DNA from: an uncultured Gammaproteobacteria bacterium
Lineage (GTDB): Bacteria > Pseudomonadota > Gammaproteobacteria > HK1
Length of the DNA: 64,000 bases
Direction of reading: 5' to 3'
NCBI GenBank assembly: GCA_958295465.1
Contig: OY282353.1
Span: 3,711,001-3,775,000, forward strand
Shown here one piece after another: positions 60,115-64,000 of this stretch (position 1 is its first letter; each line of letters opens with the position of its first letter). The notes under the pieces are model-generated. The model was not told the origin of the DNA and made no database searches. It saw nothing but the letters and a program-made list of their open reading frames with translations. A program made the translations under genes and the position numbers.

Positions 60115-61590
60115 TCAGCCGGCCGCCTCCGGGCTCGACGGCGCGTCGCCTTCACGGTCCCACAGCGCATGCGACAGAATTCCGACGGAGGCTTCGATGA
60201 CCTCCATCGCATCGAGGATCAGGTCCTCCCGGAACCGGCGCCCGACGATCTGCACGCCGGCCGGCTGCCCGTCCGCGAATCCGATCGGCACCACCCCCGC
60301 CGGAAGGCTCAGGTAGTTGATCCCGGTGCTGTAGACGGCGGACCGGAAGAGATCCTCGACCTGCTCGAACCCCTGTGCGTCGTAGTCCCATGCGTACATC
60401 GTGCGCAGCAGGAACGGGCACAGCACGAGCGGATACCGGTCGAGGAAGACGTTCCACTCGCGGGTCAGGGCGGTGCGTTCGGCGATGGCGTCCCGATACC
60501 CGGCCGGGTCCACCGGCCTGCCGATGCGCTGGTAGTGATCGAACAGGGTGCGGATGGTCTCGCTGCCGTGGTCGCGCGCGACCGGGCCGAGAAAGTGGGC
60601 GATCTCGCTCACCAGCACGTCGAACCACGCCTGGGCCGGCTTCATGATCGACGGCGTGGCCACCCACTCCACCGCATAGCCGGCGTCGCTCAGCACGTCC
60701 GCCGCCCGGTCGATGCCGGCGAGGATCTGCGGATTGACCGGATAGCCGTGTGCCTCGCAAGTGACCGCGACCTTGAGGGGCGGGTCGAGCCGCGGGCCGT
60801 CGAAGGGCGCCGGTACCCACCACGGATCGCGCGGGTCGCCGCGCGAGAGCACCCGGGCTGCGAGCCGTACGTCGCGCACCTCACGGCAGATCGCGCCCTG
60901 GACGGAGATGAGCTGCGCGAGGAGGCCGCGCTCGGCCGACGCGCTGGGGTTGAACGCGGGTACCCGCCCGAAGGTCGGCTTCACCGTTGCCACGCCGCAC
61001 GCGAAGGCGGGGTAGCGCAGCGATCCCCCGATGTCGTTGCCGTGGTGGATCGGTCCGAACCCCATGGCCGCGGCGGCCGAGGCGCCTCCGGAGGAGCCGC
61101 CGGGCGACGCTTCGTCGTCCCAGGGGTTGAGGGTCCGGCCGCGTAGCGGATTGTCCGTCGTCGCCCGCATCGAGAGCTCCGGGGTGTTGGTGCGCCCCAC
61201 GATGATCGCGCCGGCCTCGAGGAGGTTGCGCACCACCGGGGAGTCATCCGGGGCGATGAGATCCGCGAACGCGGGCAGGCCGTTCGTGGTCGCCTGTCCG
61301 GTGACGTCGATGTTCTCCTTGATGGTGACCGGGACCCCGTGCAGCGGCCCGAGGGTTGCGCCGCCGCCGATCTCCCGATCCTTCCGTTCGGCAGACCGCA
61401 ACGCTTCTTCGGAGCAGTCGGCGACGATCGCGTTGATGCGCCCGTTGTGCGCCGCGATGCGCCCGAGCACCGACTCCGTCACCTCGACGCACGACACCTC
61501 GCGCGCCCGGATCATCGCGGCGAGCTCGACCGCACTTCGGCTCCATGGACCGCGATTCGTCCTGCCTCGGTTCATCTGGTCCCGGTTCAT
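60115..61590 (-). CDS. Amidase signature family hydrolase
   Basis: A 491-residue enzyme with the complete Ser-cisSer-Lys triad: K91 in VTIKENIDV, S166 in SPGGSSGG and nucleophile S190 in GNDIGGSLR. The family hydrolyses amides by acyl-enzyme chemistry, with broadly varying substrates. AGGAG lies 10 bases before ATG 61590. It is preceded by the SAF-domain oxidoreductase gene in the same direction (157-base gap), and the two could form an operon with the dioxygenase-like gene. The substrate cannot be told from sequence. Confidence 0.88.
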   Translation of the reverse strand: MNRDQMNRGRTNRGPWSRSAVELAAMIRAREVSCVEVTESVLGRIAAHNGRINAIVADCSEEALRSAERKDREIGGGATLGPLHGVPVTIKENIDVTGQATTNGLPAFADLIAPDDSPVVRNLLEAGAIIVGRTNTPELSMRATTDNPLRGRTLNPWDDEASPGGSSGGASAAAAMGFGPIHHGNDIGGSLRYPAFACGVATVKPTFGRVPAFNPSASAERGLLAQLISVQGAICREVRDVRLAARVLSRGDPRDPWWVPAPFDGPRLDPPLKVAVTCEAHGYPVNPQILAGIDRAADVLSDAGYAVEWVATPSIMKPAQAWFDVLVSEIAHFLGPVARDHGSETIRTLFDHYQRIGRPVDPAGYRDAIAERTALTREWNVFLDRYPLVLCPFLLRTMYAWDYDAQGFEQVEDLFRSAVYSTGINYLSLPAGVVPIGFADGQPAGVQIVGRRFREDLILDAMEVIEASVGILSHALWDREGDAPSSPEAAG

Positions 61591-61747
61591 TCCGATATGG
61601 CTCCTGAATCGCCAGCCAAGGTCGAGGGAGCCGGAAGAGCAAGTCCGTCGTGGCCCCCTGAAGCTGCCCGCGGGGAGACCGCCGGCGGTACGTGCCGGCG
61701 CCCTCGCGAGCGAGGGCGATTCGCCCGATGCGGGCCTCCGGACCGGA

Positions 61748-63139
61748 TCATCCGCCCGTGGCCGAGCCTCGGCGTTGCGCCGCTCCGACGTCGTGCCTGG
61801 TTCCGGAGCCGCGCTTCGCGCCGAAGCCGCGTTTCGTCCCGAATCGGTGCTCCATCGCGCGCCGCGCCCGCACCGCGCCGAGGGCCGGATCGATCTCGAC
61901 GTCGTCCCATCCGATGATCTCGCCGGCGCGGATCGCGCGCTTCAGCGCCGTCCCGTGGGCGAGGCCGACGGGCAGGGCGCCGCGTTCGAGCGAGGTCCGG
62001 GCCGGCAGGAGCTTCCCGTACACGGTGAAGCCGCCCTCGCCGTCGAGGGTCTCGCCCGCCACGAGATCCCGCTTCGCGGTCGCCACCGCGTCGCCGACGA
62101 ACTCCCGGGCAGCGCCGGTCGGCCGGCCGAGCAGGGCGGCGGAGAGGATCGAGACGTTCAGCTCCAGCCCGATGAGGTGGAAGGGCTTGTACATGGCCGA
62201 ATACCGGCCCGTCGCGTCGGTGTTCATGCCGTACTGGCGGAAGCAGGCCGCGGTGTAGTCGTTGGGGGCCTCGATGACGACGTAGACCCCCCAGCGCAGA
62301 TCGTTCGGGACCGGGCGGCCGTCGCGTTCGATGGAGGACACCACCTCCACCTGTCCCTTGTGGTGAAGCTGCCCCCCGGCCTCGGCGGGCCGCAGCACGT
62401 GCGCGAGATCGTCCCGGCCGCAGGGCGGGAACCGGAGGCCGTCCGGCGGGGGGGCGAGGCCGGTGGCGTTCGCGATCGCGGCCATCTCGATCGCGGACTT
62501 CGTCCCGTCGAGGAAGGAGTTGAACATCCGGCTGTTCATGCCCGCGGCCCGCGCCTGTGCGGCGGTGAGTCCGTAGTGCTCCCACACCGTATCCGGCGTC
62601 GAGCCGTGGTACGAAGGCAGGTACCTGGTGCCCTTTCCCGCCGCCACCACGTCGAAGCCGCTGATGCGCGCCCACTCCACCATCTCGCAGGTGAGCGCGG
62701 GCTGGTCCCCGTAGGCCATCGTGTAGACGACCCCTGCGTCGCGCGCCTCCGCCGCCAGCAGCGGCCCCGCCAGCACGTCGGCCTCGACGTTCACCATCAC
62801 GACGTGCTTGCCGGCCGCGAACGCGGCGCGGGCATGGGCGATCCCGGCCGCGGGGTTGCCGGTCGCCTCCACCACGACGTCGACGTCGCCGGCGCGCATC
62901 GCGTCGAGCGCATCGTCGGTGAAGCGGGTGCGGGAGGCGAGGGCGTCGCTCCATCCCACGGTGCGGCACGCGGCGCGGGCGCGGTCCGGATCGAGATCCG
63001 CGATCACGCTCACCTCGAGTCCCGTCGTCGAGGGTGCCTGGGCGAGGAACATCGAGCCGAACTTGCCGGCGCCGATGAGCCCGACCCGCACCGGCCGGGC
63101 GGATGCGGCACGCTCGCGGAGCGGCTCGTGGATGTACAT
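61748..63139 (-). CDS. NAD(P)-binding oxidoreductase with C-terminal SAF domain (COG4091-like)
   Basis: A 463-residue protein with an N-terminal Rossmann fold (VRVGLIGAGKFGSMF, residues about 17-32), a central homoserine-dehydrogenase-like region (EATGNPAAGI, KGTRYLPSYHGSTPD) and a C-terminal SAF-type region (DGEGGFTVYGKLLPA, ALPVGLAHG). It is followed by a basic, repetitive tail (RFGTKRGFGAKRGSGT). The start is set at MYIHEPLRE; the longer frame upstream runs through a palindromic element. Family members act on small hydroxy or amino acids, but no substrate is assigned. Confidence 0.82.
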   Translation of the reverse strand: MYIHEPLRERAASARPVRVGLIGAGKFGSMFLAQAPSTTGLEVSVIADLDPDRARAACRTVGWSDALASRTRFTDDALDAMRAGDVDVVVEATGNPAAGIAHARAAFAAGKHVVMVNVEADVLAGPLLAAEARDAGVVYTMAYGDQPALTCEMVEWARISGFDVVAAGKGTRYLPSYHGSTPDTVWEHYGLTAAQARAAGMNSRMFNSFLDGTKSAIEMAAIANATGLAPPPDGLRFPPCGRDDLAHVLRPAEAGGQLHHKGQVEVVSSIERDGRPVPNDLRWGVYVVIEAPNDYTAACFRQYGMNTDATGRYSAMYKPFHLIGLELNVSILSAALLGRPTGAAREFVGDAVATAKRDLVAGETLDGEGGFTVYGKLLPARTSLERGALPVGLAHGTALKRAIRAGEIIGWDDVEIDPALGAVRARRAMEHRFGTKRGFGAKRGSGTRHDVGAAQRRGSATGG

Positions 63140-63146
63140 GGTGCGT

Positions 63147-64000
63147 TCAGGCCGCCGGGCGACCGCCGGTGCGGTCGCCCGGCGATTCCGCGCAGCGGAA
63201 TCGCGGCTGCCCCCGGTCAACGCCGTGGACGGGCGGGGAACCGTTTCCTGTTCCACGCAAGGGATCGGCCAGATCGGCCAGGCAGTCGTCCGCGAGCGGT
63301 TCGATGGGCCGGAAGTCGCGGTGCGCGACCCACTCCGGGCGCTTGAACCGGCTGATGTGGTTGTCGACGTGGCACAGCGAGAGGTACACGATGCTGCGGT
63401 TCATGGGGCTGATGTTCGGTGCGCTCGCGTGCACCAGGGTGGAGGCGAAGACGATCATGCTACCCGCCGGTCCGGTCGGGGCCACGCATCCGCCCTGCTC
63501 GGCGAGCCGCGTCACCGTGGCGCGGTCCAGCGTCCACAGCGGGTAGGTGGTGGTCTCCAGATCGTGCCCGGCTTCGAACACGCCCTGCTTGTGGCTCTTC
63601 GGGAGGAAGATCAGGGGTCCGTTGGCGGCGGTCACCTCGTCGAGGAACACCGCGATGTTCATCGCGCGCGGCTCCGGCATCTCGTCGTCGCGGTGCCACG
63701 TGCCGAAGTCCTGGTGCCACTGCCATATCTCCCCGTCGAACGCGGCCTTGGCGTTGACCTTGTACTGGTGCATGTAGACCGGGCCGCCGACGAGCTGCAT
63801 CACCGGCTCGATGAGGCGCGGATGGCGCCCGAGGCGGCGGAACGCCTCGTGGTAGGTATGCGCGGCGAAGGCGGTGCGCGCGACCCCGCTCGATTCGCGC
63901 CACACTTCCTTGCGGTCCATCGCGTAGACCTCGTCCGCCGCCTGTCTCAACACCGCCACCTCTTCGGGCGAGAAGCATGAGGGCCGGAACAGGTAGCCCC
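63147..64000 (-). CDS. Phytanoyl-CoA dioxygenase (PhyH) family protein, 5' end outside window
   Basis: The frame is open at the window edge (GYLFRPSCFSPEEVAVLR), so the N-terminus is missing. The iron ligands of 2-oxoglutarate dioxygenases are present as H-x-D in WQWHQDFGTW and the distal His in LVHASAPN; the 2-oxoglutarate Arg is probably in NRSIVYLS. The fold is that of the PhyH/ectoine-hydroxylase group. The C-terminal tail (RFRCAESPGDRTGG) is encoded by a REP-like element, so the native end may have been replaced. It is 7 bases upstream of the oxidoreductase start. Confidence 0.85.
   Translation of the reverse strand, partial: GYLFRPSCFSPEEVAVLRQAADEVYAMDRKEVWRESSGVARTAFAAHTYHEAFRRLGRHPRLIEPVMQLVGGPVYMHQYKVNAKAAFDGEIWQWHQDFGTWHRDDEMPEPRAMNIAVFLDEVTAANGPLIFLPKSHKQGVFEAGHDLETTTYPLWTLDRATVTRLAEQGGCVAPTGPAGSMIVFASTLVHASAPNISPMNRSIVYLSLCHVDNHISRFKRPEWVAHRDFRPIEPLADDCLADLADPLRGTGNGSPPVHGVDRGQPRFRCAESPGDRTGGRPAA
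63159..63202. repeat. REP-like paired-hairpin element, copy 2
   Basis: Same structure as at 54754: GCGACCGC/GCGGTCGC around CGGT, a 5-base spacer, then GATTCCGC/GCGGAATC around GCA. Loops and spacer differ from copy 1 while stems are identical. It overlaps the 3' end of the dioxygenase-like gene and supplies its last codons. Confidence 0.8.

Noticed and set aside
1..64000. tRNA, rRNA, riboswitch or replication-origin features
   Set aside because: I looked for CCA-ended cloverleaf stems, rRNA-like blocks and AT-rich iteron clusters and saw none I could support.

Overview
The window is a GC-rich bacterial chromosome segment with several visibly AT-rich inserts. The strongest taxonomic clue is a dsr cluster (dsrA, dsrB, dsrE, dsrF, dsrH, dsrC, dsrM, dsrK and a broken dsrL) at 37.4-49.7 kb. 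Its dsrEFH genes and the dsrL relic point to sulfur oxidation by the reverse Dsr pathway rather than sulfate reduction. I infer a sulfur-oxidising gammaproteobacterium, possibly marine or host-associated; the sequence alone does not fix the species.

Layout. (1) 0-6.2 kb: an Eco57I-like DNA methylase cut by the window start, small nucleotidyltransferase-type remnants, and a membrane-anchored protein with eight near-identical 45-residue Asp-box repeats. (2) 6.3-9.6 kb: decayed dihydroorotate dehydrogenase and aminotransferase pieces, then two permease genes of a nucleoside/purine ABC transporter. (3) 9.9-31.4 kb: a type 2 BREX (Pgl) anti-phage island, pglW-pglX-[metallophosphoesterase/P-loop ATPase]-[Rpn nuclease array]-pglY-pglZ. 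brxD and brxHI, usual companions of this type, are not present. The island is bounded by a duplicated 3' end of the upstream permease gene. (4) 32.0-36.9 kb: purine salvage and breakdown continue with the substrate-binding lipoprotein-type protein of the transporter, urate hydroxylase PuuD, OHCU decarboxylase and guanine deaminase. (5) 37.4-45.4 kb: the dsr operon, with an AT-rich pentapeptide-repeat/FRG-domain gene inserted between dsrE and dsrF. (6) 45.5-57.1 kb: a rearranged region with a 3.2-kb segment present twice in direct orientation (retropepsin-like protease, asparagine-synthetase fragment, large membrane protein), an IS3 remnant, a 5' fragment of dsrL, and a reverse-strand surface-polysaccharide-like set (sulfatase-type phosphotransferase, small membrane protein, NoeA-like methyltransferase). 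(7) 57.3-64 kb: SCO copper chaperone, a glutaredoxin-DinB protein whose first redox Cys is encoded by an in-frame TGA (probable selenocysteine), an uncharacterised helical protein, an amidase, a SAF-domain oxidoreductase and a phytanoyl-CoA dioxygenase-like protein cut by the window end.

How it works together. The transporter plus guanine deaminase, PuuD and OHCU decarboxylase make a route from imported purines towards allantoin. The defence island has landed between the permease genes and the binding-protein gene, so the purine locus is split but not visibly destroyed. The dsr genes would carry sulfur from persulfide carriers (DsrEFH, DsrC) to reverse sulfite reductase DsrAB and the DsrMK membrane module. 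Only the first third or so of DsrL is here and dsrJOP are absent from the window, so the rest of the pathway must lie elsewhere or the locus has been rearranged. Repeats of many sizes (9, 44, 51, 60, 64, 104, 135, 231 bp and 3.2 kb) show strong recombination activity; because the region is repeat-rich, an assembly error at 45-57 kb should be kept in mind.
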